Made by a program: the position numbers and the translations under genes
Origin: Ralstonia pickettii
GTDB lineage: Bacteria > Pseudomonadota > Gammaproteobacteria > Burkholderiales > Burkholderiaceae
NCBI RefSeq assembly: GCF_000607165.1
Contig: NZ_JFZG01000024.1
Location: 186,001 to 250,000, forward strand
Length of the DNA: 64,000 nucleotides
Reading direction: 5' to 3'
Notes under the pieces: model-generated
Told to the model about the DNA's origin: nothing
The model's input: the letters and a program-made list of their open reading frames with translations, nothing else
The model's database searches: none
In this document: positions 34,650 to 42,578 of the stretch, one piece after another
Layout of the letters: each line of letters starts with the position of its first letter
Position numbering within the stretch: the first letter of the stretch is position 1

Positions 34650-37040
34650 ATGAACGACGCCGCTTCTCCGCCCTCCGAATTCGGCCCTACATGGCTTCGG
34701 CTGTGGGCTGAATCGACCTCCGATTACGCCATCTTTGCGCTGTCGATACAGGGCATCGTTTCAACGTGGAATCCGGGCGGCGAATGCATGCACGGCTATC
34801 GGCCGGACGAGATTATTGGCCGGCCGTTCGCACTTCTGTATCCGCCGGAGGGCCGAGCCTCGGGTGCGCCCGAGGCCGCGCTGCATGCCGCCGCCAAGAC
34901 AGGGCGGCATGTCGAGGAGGGATGGCGCATGCGCAAGGACGGCACGCCCTTCTGGGCGAACGTCGCCATGACGGCACTTCGCGACAGCAACAACGCGTTG
35001 ATCGGGTTCGGTACCGTGATCAGCGATGTGAGCGACAAGAAGGCCGCTCACGACGCTGTGCTGAAGAGCGAACGCAACTTCCGCCTGCTCGTTCAGGGCG
35101 TGACGGACTACGCCATCTTCATGCTGTCGACCGACGGGCACATCACGAGCTGGAATGAGGGGGCACGGCGCATCAAGGGCTATACCGAGTCCGACATCAT
35201 CGGTTCACATTTTTCGCGTTTCTATACGCCTGAGGATGTTGCGGCGGGCGTACCGTTCCGGGGCCTGGAGACCGCCCGGCGCGACGGGCGCTTCGAGGCC
35301 GAAGGCTGGCGCGTGCGGCGTGACGGAAGCCGCTTCTTTGCGCACGTCATCATCGATGCCATCTACGAAGAGGGTGAGTTGGTCGGGTTTGCGAAGATCA
35401 CCCGCGACATCACGGAACGGCGGCGTGCCAGCGAGCAGCTCGAGCAAACGCAAAGGGCGCTGTTCCAGGCCCAGAAGATGGAAGCGCTGGGCAAGCTCAC
35501 GGGTGGCGTTGCGCATGATTTCAACAACGTGCTGCAGGTGCTGCGGGGCAATCTCGAACTGCTCGAAAGTCGGCACGGCCGTGATGGCTGGAGCGCCGAG
35601 CGACTCAGTAACGCCATCGATGCCGTTGATCGCGGCGCCACGCTTGCCGCTCAGTTGCTTGCCTTCGGTCGCCAGCAACCGCTTGCTCCCGTCGTGATCA
35701 ATCCAGCGCGGCAACTGCGCGCCATGGATGATCTGTTGCGGCGGGCGCTGGGCGAGGCGATCGAAATCGAATCGGTGGTCGCAGGCGGCCTCTGGAATAT
35801 CGCGGTCGATCCGCATCACCTGGAAAACGTCATCCTGAATCTGGCGATCAACGCGCGGGATGCGATGCCCGAGGGCGGCAAGCTCACGCTCGAACTGTCC
35901 AACGCCACGCTCGACGACGAATATGTGATGCCAGTTCCCGATGTGTCGGCTGGGCAGTACGTTATGCTCGCCGTCACGGATACCGGCACGGGCATGAGCC
36001 CCCAAGTGTTGGAGCAGGCATTCGACCCGTTCTTCAGCACCAAGCCCGAGGGAGAAGGCACGGGGCTGGGGCTCAGCATGGCCTACGGTTTCGTCAAGCA
36101 GAGCGGCGGTCATATTCGGCTCTACAGCGAAGTTGAGGAGGGCACGACCGTGCGGGTCTATCTGCCCCGCTCCACCGGCACGGCGGTCGAGCCCTCACGC
36201 CTCAAGGCCAGCGGGCTCAAGCACGGCAACGAGACGATCCTCGTCGTGGAAGACGACGCAAAAGTTCGCGAAACCGTAGTCGATCTGTTGGGCGGACTCG
36301 GCTATGCCGTGCTCAAGGCCAACAACGCAGAGCAGGCATTGGCCGTGGTCGAGAGTGGCGTGCACATCGACATGCTCTTTACCGACGTGGTCATGCCAGG
36401 GGCACTGCGCAGTCCGGAGATGGTGCGCAGGGCGGTTCAGACGCTTCCCGCGCTGAAGGTGCTGTACACGTCCGGCTACACGCAGAACGCTATCGTGCAT
36501 GGCGGCCGGCTCGATCCCGGTGTCGAGTTACTGAGCAAGCCTTACAGCCGCCAGCAGCTTGCATTCAAGATTCGCCAGGTGCTGGGGGGCGACGCGGTGG
36601 AAGCGATCGGACCCGACGCAGAAGAGACGCGGCTCGATCTCAACACGGGCCCTGTTTGGGAGCCGGCGCGCTTGCGCATCCTCGTGGTGGAGGACGACGC
36701 TTCCTTGCGTGGCGCGGTATGCGAGCTGTTGATGCTTATCGGGATCACGCCGCAGCAGGCGGCCAGCGGCGCGCAGGCGCTCGCAGCCCTGCGTGCAGGC
36801 TCCGTCGACGTTCTGTTTACGGACATCGTCATGCCTGACATGTCCGGCATTGAACTCGCGCAGCGGGCGTCTGAATTGGATCCGGCGCTACGGGTGGTCT
36901 TCGCTTCTGGAAACCCCATCCCAGACCACGACAGCTTTGCGTTCAAGTGGACGGCGCTTCGCAAGCCGTACACGCTCGATCAATTGCAGCACGCACTGCA
37001 ATCGATGATGGCGCTTGAGCGGATGACCACCGACACGTAG
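34650..37040 (+). CDS. Hybrid sensor histidine kinase: PAS-PAS-HisKA-HATPase-REC-REC
   Basis: A 796-residue soluble hybrid kinase. Two PAS domains come first (about 15-130 and 140-255; both contain D-Y-A-I-F and S-T-W-N or T-S-W-N, then G-Y-R-P-D-E-I-I-G and G-Y-T-E-S-D-I-I-G). HisKA follows with G-K-L-T-G-G-V-A-H-D-F-N-N-V-L-Q and HATPase with N-L-A-I-N-A-R-D-A-M, D-T-G-T-G-M and E-G-E-G-T-G-L-G-L. Two C-terminal receivers (about 525-645 and 670-790) carry phosphoacceptors in F-T-D-V-V-M-P-G and F-T-D-I-V-M-P-D. There is no DNA-binding output, so it probably signals through phosphorelay or its second receiver. Confidence 0.93.
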   Translation: MNDAASPPSEFGPTWLRLWAESTSDYAIFALSIQGIVSTWNPGGECMHGYRPDEIIGRPFALLYPPEGRASGAPEAALHAAAKTGRHVEEGWRMRKDGTPFWANVAMTALRDSNNALIGFGTVISDVSDKKAAHDAVLKSERNFRLLVQGVTDYAIFMLSTDGHITSWNEGARRIKGYTESDIIGSHFSRFYTPEDVAAGVPFRGLETARRDGRFEAEGWRVRRDGSRFFAHVIIDAIYEEGELVGFAKITRDITERRRASEQLEQTQRALFQAQKMEALGKLTGGVAHDFNNVLQVLRGNLELLESRHGRDGWSAERLSNAIDAVDRGATLAAQLLAFGRQQPLAPVVINPARQLRAMDDLLRRALGEAIEIESVVAGGLWNIAVDPHHLENVILNLAINARDAMPEGGKLTLELSNATLDDEYVMPVPDVSAGQYVMLAVTDTGTGMSPQVLEQAFDPFFSTKPEGEGTGLGLSMAYGFVKQSGGHIRLYSEVEEGTTVRVYLPRSTGTAVEPSRLKASGLKHGNETILVVEDDAKVRETVVDLLGGLGYAVLKANNAEQALAVVESGVHIDMLFTDVVMPGALRSPEMVRRAVQTLPALKVLYTSGYTQNAIVHGGRLDPGVELLSKPYSRQQLAFKIRQVLGGDAVEAIGPDAEETRLDLNTGPVWEPARLRILVVEDDASLRGAVCELLMLIGITPQQAASGAQALAALRAGSVDVLFTDIVMPDMSGIELAQRASELDPALRVVFASGNPIPDHDSFAFKWTALRKPYTLDQLQHALQSMMALERMTTDT

Positions 37041-37079
37041 CCGAGCGTTGAGGTTTGAGCGCGGCGTTTGGGTTTCAAA

Positions 37080-37430
37080 GGCTCGTGTTCCACAGTGGAA
37101 GGTTCACGCACGGTACCCAAACAGTGGAGCGCCGCTGTTTTCGCTCGAAATTTTCGACCTCTGAGAGTCGTGCTCCAGGGCCGGGCTGTCGAGCACCAGC
37201 CTCCGCCCGTGGCCATCGACTGTTTGAGACTGGAACGCGACACTCGGAGGACGAAAATTTGAAGCTCAAAGAGTCGAGCGCCAGGGGTAGGCTGTGGAGC
37301 GCGACTGTCTGGAAGCGATGCTCGACGCTCGCACTGTCGAACACGAGTGTTTGGGTGTCGGGTGCGAGGCTTTGAGGCTGGGGGTTGAGTGTCGGGGAGT
37401 CGAGCTTGAGGCTCCAGGAGTGAGCTCCAT
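37080..37430. repeat. Degenerate internally repetitive intergenic tract
   Basis: About 350 bp between the hybrid kinase and the flavodoxin-like reductase is built from imperfect repeats of short modules: GAGTCG, TGTCGAGC, CGACTGT and AAATTT. Similar blocks recur at spacings of roughly 85-106 bp (CGACTG at 37217 and 37302; GAGTCG at 37165 and 37271). Several frames on both strands are open through it, but none has family resemblance or a ribosome binding site, so no gene is called. Confidence 0.5.
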
Positions 37431-37512
37431 GCCAATTGCCCCGTAGCCCGGCGCACCCCGCCCACCGATCGCGCCAAAGCGCGTCATCGGCGGCGGGTGC
37501 GCTTCCATCATT

Positions 37513-38103
37513 TCAGCGCGCTTGAGCCCGCCCCGCGCGGAGCTGTGCCGCAACCACGGCCACGCGCGCGCCATAGCGGCGTGCCGTCTCAAGATCGCCC
37601 GCCGACATTTCTTCGGGCGAGGCATCGGCCGGCGTCTGTGCCATCGGCGCGATGTACGATCCCATGCGGTTCAGGTCGTCGCGCTTCGATGCCTTTACGT
37701 TCGCAGGCTTGATATCCATGCTCACCCAGATGCCGCCATGCTGCCCCGTGAGCAGGACAAAGTATTCGAGCGTGTTGAGCTTGTCGCCATTGATGCTCGC
37801 GCTGTTGGTAAAACCGCCGAAGACCTTGTTTTGCCATGCGCCTTCGAACCACGGCTTTGACGATGCATCTGCAAATTTCTTGAACTGCCAGCTGGGGCCA
37901 CCCATGTAGGTTGGCGAGCCGAACAGGATGGCGTCCGCTGCGGCGAGCGTGGCCCAGGCGTTTTCGGGGATATTGCCTTCGGCGTCGATTGCGACGAGCA
38001 CCGCGCTGGCGCCTTGCGCAACGGCGCTTGCCATGCGTGCGGTATGCCCGTAGCCGGAGTGATAGACGACGGCCGTTTTTGCCGTGTTGGTGGTTTCAGT
38101 CAT
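37513..38103 (-). CDS. Flavodoxin-like NAD(P)H:FMN/quinone reductase
   Basis: A 196-residue flavoprotein of the NADPH-dependent FMN reductase / WrbA-like group. The FMN phosphate-binding loop is V-Y-H-S-G-Y-G-H-T-A-R-M-A near the N-terminus, and F-G-S-P-T-Y-M-G-G-P-S-W-Q-F-K-K-F is the second flavin loop (about residues 82-98). It is expected to reduce quinones or flavins in the cytosol. AGGAAG lies upstream of the ATG. The divergent LysR gene 118 bp away probably controls it, a common pairing in proteobacteria. Confidence 0.88.
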   Translation of the reverse strand: MTETTNTAKTAVVYHSGYGHTARMASAVAQGASAVLVAIDAEGNIPENAWATLAAADAILFGSPTYMGGPSWQFKKFADASSKPWFEGAWQNKVFGGFTNSASINGDKLNTLEYFVLLTGQHGGIWVSMDIKPANVKASKRDDLNRMGSYIAPMAQTPADASPEEMSAGDLETARRYGARVAVVAAQLRAGRAQAR

Positions 38104-38221
38104 GGTGGCTTCCTATCGTGAACGTGGTCCGCTGTGGACGACATGGGAAGCCACTTTAGCGAGCGGCGACTGCGTTATAAATGACGCCAAATTGAACGTT
38201 CTGTTCTTCCACGGGTGAACA

Positions 38222-39127
38222 ATGCAAAACCTCGACGCGCTGTTGATCTTTGCGCGTGTGGCCGAAATGATGAGCTTCACGCGTGCGGCCGAAAGCCTCG
38301 GCATCCAGAAGGGACGTGTCTCGACGGTGATCCGCACGCTTGAGCGGGATGTGGGCGTCGCGCTCCTGCATCGGACCACGCGGAGTGTGCAGCTGACCGA
38401 AGACGGCCGCGAATTCTATGCACGCGCGCGGGATTTGCTGGCAGAAGCCCAGGAACTGCAGTCGATGTTCCTGGGCAACGGCGGGCCGTTGCGCGGCCGG
38501 CTGCGCGTCGACATGCCCACCGAGTTGGCGCGCAGTGTCGTGGTCCCTGCGCTGCCGCAACTGATGGCTGCGCACCCGGAGCTGCAACTGGAACTCTCCA
38601 GTACGGACCGCCGCGTCGATCTGGTTCAGGAAGGGTTCGACTGTGTGATCCGTCTCGGTCCGATCTCGGATGAAACACTGATTGCCCGGCCGCTTGGCAG
38701 GCTGCGCATGATCAATGCGGCAAGCCCGTCTTACCTGGCTCGGTATGGCGTCCCGCATACGCTCGAAGACCTGCGCAGCCAGGGGCATCAGATGGTGCAT
38801 TACACGCTCACGCTCGGCGCCCGGCATGCCGGATGGGAATACCCCGACGGCGACGGTTATGCGTGGCTGCCGCTGCCAAGTGCCATGCAGGTCAACAGCG
38901 TGCAGACCTATCACGCCGCCGGGCTCGCGGGCATTGGGCTGATTCAGGCGGGATATTCTGCGCTCGCGCCGCATATCGAAAGCGGCGCGCTTGTGGAAGT
39001 GCTCCCTGACCTGCGCCCCGAACCCCTGGTCGCGTCGCTCGTCGTGGCCCATCGGCGCAACCTGTCGCCGCGCGTTCGGGCTTTTATGGCGTGGATCGAA
39101 GGGGTGTTGAAGCCTTATCTTGATTAA
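38222..39127 (+). CDS. LysR-family transcriptional regulator
   Basis: A 301-residue LysR regulator whose HTH begins N-L-D-A-L-L-I-F-A-R-V-A-E-M-M-S-F-T-R-A-A-E-S-L and continues to E-R-D-V-G-V-A-L-L-H-R-T-T-R. The effector domain is of normal length. It faces the flavodoxin-like reductase gene across a short intergenic region, so repression or activation of that gene by quinones or oxidants is likely. A long hairpin follows its stop. Confidence 0.9.
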   Translation: MQNLDALLIFARVAEMMSFTRAAESLGIQKGRVSTVIRTLERDVGVALLHRTTRSVQLTEDGREFYARARDLLAEAQELQSMFLGNGGPLRGRLRVDMPTELARSVVVPALPQLMAAHPELQLELSSTDRRVDLVQEGFDCVIRLGPISDETLIARPLGRLRMINAASPSYLARYGVPHTLEDLRSQGHQMVHYTLTLGARHAGWEYPDGDGYAWLPLPSAMQVNSVQTYHAAGLAGIGLIQAGYSALAPHIESGALVEVLPDLRPEPLVASLVVAHRRNLSPRVRAFMAWIEGVLKPYLD

Positions 39128-39156
39128 GTGTTTGCGGGCCCTCTGTCCTGCCACCC

Positions 39157-39190
39157 CGCTTTGCCAAGAGGTGTCTCTCTTCGCAAAGCG
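39157..39190. terminator. Long hairpin after LysR
   Basis: CGCTTTGC pairs with GCAAAGCG, then after a C-C mismatch AAGAG pairs with CTCTT around a 6-nt loop. It lies 29 bp after LysR, with no T tract, between convergent genes. Confidence 0.5.
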
Positions 39191-39258
39191 CGGCTCCGAC
39201 GGACGTTTCCTCCGAATTGAGGAGACGACGCTCGCGCTTGAGCCCTGAGCTGTGGCGA

Positions 39259-39951
39259 CTAGCTCAACATCGAATCGTCATCCGAATAATCACTACCGCC
39301 CAGATCGCTGTCATCAATCAGGCCAAGGCTGTCGTCACGCGAGGCCGTGTTGGTATTGCCGCTGTTGCCGTTGCTATCGCTGTCGTAGTAGTTGTTGATG
39401 ACCGTTTCGGTGGTGCCGCCCATTACCGGCTGCTGGCCGAAGAAGCCGCCACCGCCGCTGTTGTGGTGGAACATGTTCTCGATGCCCTGGAACAGGAGCG
39501 CGCCGCCGGCCACGCCGGCTGCCGTGGTCGCGACGCTGCCGAGCGTGCTGCCCAGGCCGCCGCTAAAGAAGCCCGAGCGCGCGGGTTGCGCCGGGGCCGG
39601 CTGCGCCTGCGGCGGCATCTGCATGGGGGCGGCCTGCTGCGGGGCGTAGGCTGGGTTGGGCGCGGGGCTGTTGGCGTGGCTGCCCCAGTTGTTGGCGGAG
39701 TCCATGAACGATGTGCCGCGGCCCGCCTGTGCCGCTTGCAACTGGTTTTGCAGCGCGGCGATTTGCGCTTGCGCCGATGCCAGCGCCTGGTCAAGCAGCA
39801 TGACGCGCTGCACGAGCAGATAGGCCGCGTCTGGCTGGCGCGCCACGGCATCGAGGATGCGGGCTTCGGCCTGCGGGTCCTTGGCTGCGGCGCGGGCTTG
39901 CGTCAGTTGGGCCAGGAAGTTCTCCAGCGCTTGCTGTTCTTGCGGTGACAT
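39259..39951 (-). CDS. DUF2076 domain protein
   Basis: A 230-residue low-complexity protein. The N-terminal 70 residues are helical and match the DUF2076 start (M-S-P-Q-E-Q-Q-A-L-E-N-F-L-A-Q-L), with a Q-P-D-A-A-Y-L-L-V-Q-R segment and a coiled coil. A Pro/Gln/Ala-rich linker, a glycine/alanine segment (G-S-V-A-T-T-A-A-G-V-A-G-G) and an acidic Ser/Asp/Asn-rich tail follow. DUF2076 proteins are regarded as possible periplasmic sensors, but no signal peptide is evident and function is unknown. Confidence 0.85.
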   Translation of the reverse strand: MSPQEQQALENFLAQLTQARAAAKDPQAEARILDAVARQPDAAYLLVQRVMLLDQALASAQAQIAALQNQLQAAQAGRGTSFMDSANNWGSHANSPAPNPAYAPQQAAPMQMPPQAQPAPAQPARSGFFSGGLGSTLGSVATTAAGVAGGALLFQGIENMFHHNSGGGGFFGQQPVMGGTTETVINNYYDSDSNGNSGNTNTASRDDSLGLIDDSDLGGSDYSDDDSMLS

Positions 39952-40051
39952 GGTGTGGGTTCCTGTCTGGGTGGGAGCGACGTGACCAAGTTAGGCTTCA
40001 AGTCTTAAACGAAAATTAAAGTCCCGCAGCTTCTTGTGTAACGGCCTGTAA

Positions 40052-40082
40052 CCCTAGGCCCCTAGGCCCCTAGGCCCCTAGG
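40052..40082. repeat. Tandem repeat of CCCCTAGG (about four units)
   Basis: Four successive 8-bp units, each containing the palindrome CCTAGG, overlap the 3' end of the GlxA-type regulator. The first unit met from the gene supplies its TAG stop codon. Confidence 0.95.
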
Positions 40083-41049
40083 CGGCCGGGCGGTATTGGC
40101 TCGGGTTGGTGCCCGACACCTTGCGCATCAGGCGCCGCAGCGCGGTGGCGTCTTCGTAGCCCACGGCCGCGGCCACGCTGTCGATGGTCATGCGGCTGGA
40201 TTCGATCAGCATGCGGGCGCGGTTCAGGCGCACGCTCTGCACCAGGGCCAGGGTGCTTCTGCCGGTGGCCTCGCGCACGTGCCGAGACAGCGTGCGTTGC
40301 GACATGGCCAGTTCGTCGGCCAGCGTCTGCACGCTGGGCGGGTCGGGCAGGGCGGCTTCAATGCGCGCCACCAGCCGGGCTATCAGCGCGTTGCCGTTGG
40401 CCAGCATGGCGGGCACCACAAAAGGCGCCTGCGCGTGGCGGCCGTCGATCAGCAGCACGCGCCCCACGGCATCGGCCAGCGCCACACCAAAGCGCGTGCG
40501 CAGCAGGTGCAGCATCAGGTCGGTCTGCGCAAAGGCAGCACCGGCGGTGGCGACCGGGCCGTCGGCGCACACCATGCGGTTTGCGTCGACGGTGCATGCG
40601 GGTTCCCACCGCCGCAATGTTGCGGCCAGCCACCAAGACGTGGTGACGCAGCGCCCGGGCAGCAACCCTGCCGCCTGCAACAGAAACACCGCCGAGCACG
40701 ATGCTGCCACCTGCCCGCCCGCCGCCACTTGGGCGGCCAGGGCGCGCGCTGCCCGCTGGGCATCGTCTTGCGCCAGACGCTTGGCAATCACTTCCGCATG
40801 GTCCAGGCCCAGGCCGGGCACGATCCAGGTGCTGCCATCCGGGCGCGGGCGTTTTGGCAGCGTGGTGGCCTCCACCTGCATGCCGTTGCTCAGCCGCACA
40901 CTGGGCGCGTCGGCGGACAGCACGCGCCACGTCGGGCGTGCGGCTTTGATGCGCGGGGCCAGTGTCGACGCGGCCTGCAGGATGTCCAGCGTGGCCGCCA
41001 CGCTGGTGGCATATGCGCCCGAGAGTACGAGGATGGTGAAATCCGCCAT
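40078..41049 (-). CDS. GlxA-family (DJ-1/PfpI + AraC) transcriptional regulator
   Basis: A 323-residue regulator. The N-terminal DJ-1/PfpI-like domain runs to about residue 200 (F-T-I-L-V-L-S-G-A-Y-A-T-S-V-A-A-T-L-D, and A-A-S-C-S-A-V-F-L-L-Q-A-A-G-L at the nucleophile-elbow Cys). Two AraC helix-turn-helix motifs follow (L-A-D-E-L-A-M-S-Q-R-T-L-S-R-H-V and S-V-A-A-A-V-G-Y-E-D-A-T-A-L-R-R). This is the GlxA/FtrA-like architecture. It is divergent from the tautomerase/dienelactone-hydrolase pair and is their probable activator. Confidence 0.9.
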   Translation of the reverse strand: MADFTILVLSGAYATSVAATLDILQAASTLAPRIKAARPTWRVLSADAPSVRLSNGMQVEATTLPKRPRPDGSTWIVPGLGLDHAEVIAKRLAQDDAQRAARALAAQVAAGGQVAASCSAVFLLQAAGLLPGRCVTTSWWLAATLRRWEPACTVDANRMVCADGPVATAGAAFAQTDLMLHLLRTRFGVALADAVGRVLLIDGRHAQAPFVVPAMLANGNALIARLVARIEAALPDPPSVQTLADELAMSQRTLSRHVREATGRSTLALVQSVRLNRARMLIESSRMTIDSVAAAVGYEDATALRRLMRKVSGTNPSQYRPAA

Positions 41050-41146
41050 GACCGAAGTTGCCCGAAAGATGTCGAAATCGACACTGCCAGTCTAGCGGTT
41101 GCAAGGGTTCAATGCAGGCATGTCAACAACGCCGACGATTGCCCAC

Positions 41147-41599
41147 ATGCCAAACATACTCGTCAAGATTCCCGCAAACACCTTTGACGGCGACGCACGC
41201 GCGGCGCTCGCACGCCGCATCACCGAGGCGGCCGCGCAGGCCGAGCAGATTCCCGATGATCCGCGCCGGCGCGCGACAACCTGGGTGGTGATGGAAGACG
41301 TGCCGGCCGCCTCCTGGTGGTGCGGCGGGGTGGACGTGGCAAGGCAGATGGTGCCGTGTCTGGTCGTCGCCCATGTACCTGCGGGTGTGCTGGATGCCGA
41401 TGCGCGGGCGCGCTTCGTTCAGCAGATGCACGAGGCCTTCTCGCAGGCGTTGCCGGCGGCCGATGCCCGGCGCGTGGTGACCTCCGTGATGCTGCATGAC
41501 GTGGCCGACGGTACGTGGGGCGTGAACGGCGCGCTGTGGACGCTGCCCGATTTCGCCAGGGCGGCGGGTTATGCGCACCTGCAGCACCTCGTCGCTTGA
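41147..41599 (+). CDS. Tautomerase-superfamily protein
   Basis: A protein of about 150 residues with the length of fused-domain tautomerases (cis-CaaD-like). The start is put at M-P-N-I-L-V-K-I-P because an N-terminal proline after Met is the catalytic base of the superfamily. Longer starts at 41120 or a TTG at 41099 are possible and none has a good ribosome binding site. A second beta-alpha-beta unit begins at V-P-C-L-V-V-A-H-V-P-A-G-V-L. It precedes the dienelactone-hydrolase gene by 27 bp. Confidence 0.65.
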   Translation: MPNILVKIPANTFDGDARAALARRITEAAAQAEQIPDDPRRRATTWVVMEDVPAASWWCGGVDVARQMVPCLVVAHVPAGVLDADARARFVQQMHEAFSQALPAADARRVVTSVMLHDVADGTWGVNGALWTLPDFARAAGYAHLQHLVA

Positions 41600-41626
41600 G
41601 CCAAGCCATTCCAACGGAGCCCATGC

Positions 41627-42442
41627 ATGACAAGCCAGCCCCCGCAGCAGGATGATCGCCTGGAAGACTTCACGCGCCGCCAGATCACGCTGGATGGCAT
41701 CACCAAAACCGTGTACGTGGCCGGCGCGGGCCCGGGCGTGATCGTCATGGCCGAGATGCCGGGCATCAGCCCGCACGTGGCGCGGTTTGCGCGCTGGGTG
41801 CGCGATGCGGGGCTGACGGTCTACATGCCGTCGTTGTTCGGGCGTGATGGCGCGGTGCCCGAGGCGGATGCGGGCGCGGAGGTCTTCCGCCATGCGTGCG
41901 TGAGCGCGGAGTTCCGCGCGTTTGCGGCCAACCAGTCGAGCCCGGTCACGCAATGGCTGCGCGCGCTGGCGCGGCTGGCCCATGCGGAGTGCGGCGGCCC
42001 GGGCGTGGGCGCCATCGGCATGTGCTTCACGGGCAATTTTGCGCTGACGATGATGTTGGAGCCGGCCATGCTGGCGCCTGTGCTGTGCCAGCCATCTTTG
42101 CCGTTGAACGAGCCGGGCGGGATCGAGATTGCGCAGGAGGACGTCGCTGCCGTACGCCAACGGCTGGAGCGGGAAGACCTGACCGTGTTGGCCTACCGGT
42201 TCGAGGGCGACCGCTTTTGCCGCGCCCAGCGTTTTGCCGCGTACGCGGATGCGCTGGGCAGCCGCTTTGTGGCGCGCGTGCTGCCCGACAGCGCCGCGCA
42301 CCCGAGCCCGCCGTCGTTCTTCGCCCAGCATGTGCCTTGTCCGCATAGCGTGGTGACCGCCCACCTGATCGACGCAGCCGGGGAGCCCACGCTCGCCGCC
42401 CGCGACGAGATCCTCGCGTTCTTCCGCCACCGCCTGAGCTGA
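41627..42442 (+). CDS. Dienelactone hydrolase family protein
   Basis: A 271-residue alpha/beta-hydrolase of the dienelactone-hydrolase family, which opens lactone or related ester bonds in aromatic degradation. The nucleophile elbow is G-A-I-G-M-C-F-T-G-N-F-A (with Cys, as in dienelactone hydrolase) near residue 137. The conserved H-P-S-P-P-S region lies late, and a candidate triad His is in C-P-H-S-V-V-T-A-H. Together with the tautomerase it could process ring-cleavage products; substrate unknown. It is upstream of and co-directional with the 2-aminobenzoyl-CoA operon but separated by 136 bp. Confidence 0.82.
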   Translation: MTSQPPQQDDRLEDFTRRQITLDGITKTVYVAGAGPGVIVMAEMPGISPHVARFARWVRDAGLTVYMPSLFGRDGAVPEADAGAEVFRHACVSAEFRAFAANQSSPVTQWLRALARLAHAECGGPGVGAIGMCFTGNFALTMMLEPAMLAPVLCQPSLPLNEPGGIEIAQEDVAAVRQRLEREDLTVLAYRFEGDRFCRAQRFAAYADALGSRFVARVLPDSAAHPSPPSFFAQHVPCPHSVVTAHLIDAAGEPTLAARDEILAFFRHRLS

Positions 42443-42521
42443 GTGGGGACTCACATGCGGGTGTGAACTTGGCGCCGCCCGGTTCGGTGTAAACCCCGGG
42501 GCGCCGGCTGAGTAAATTGCT

Positions 42522-42551
42522 TTACAACTAAACTATTCATGACTAATGTAA
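42522..42551. promoter_or_regulatory. Candidate operator upstream of the 2-aminobenzoyl-CoA operon
   Basis: An AT-rich stretch just before the first gene is bounded by TTACA and TGTAA inverted arms and contains ACTAAAC and ACTAATG direct motifs. It lies 27 bp upstream of the start codon. The operon encodes a MarR regulator, so a MarR site is plausible but unproven. Confidence 0.35.
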
Positions 42552-42578
42552 TACCGCATCGAACGCGGAGCCGTTGTC

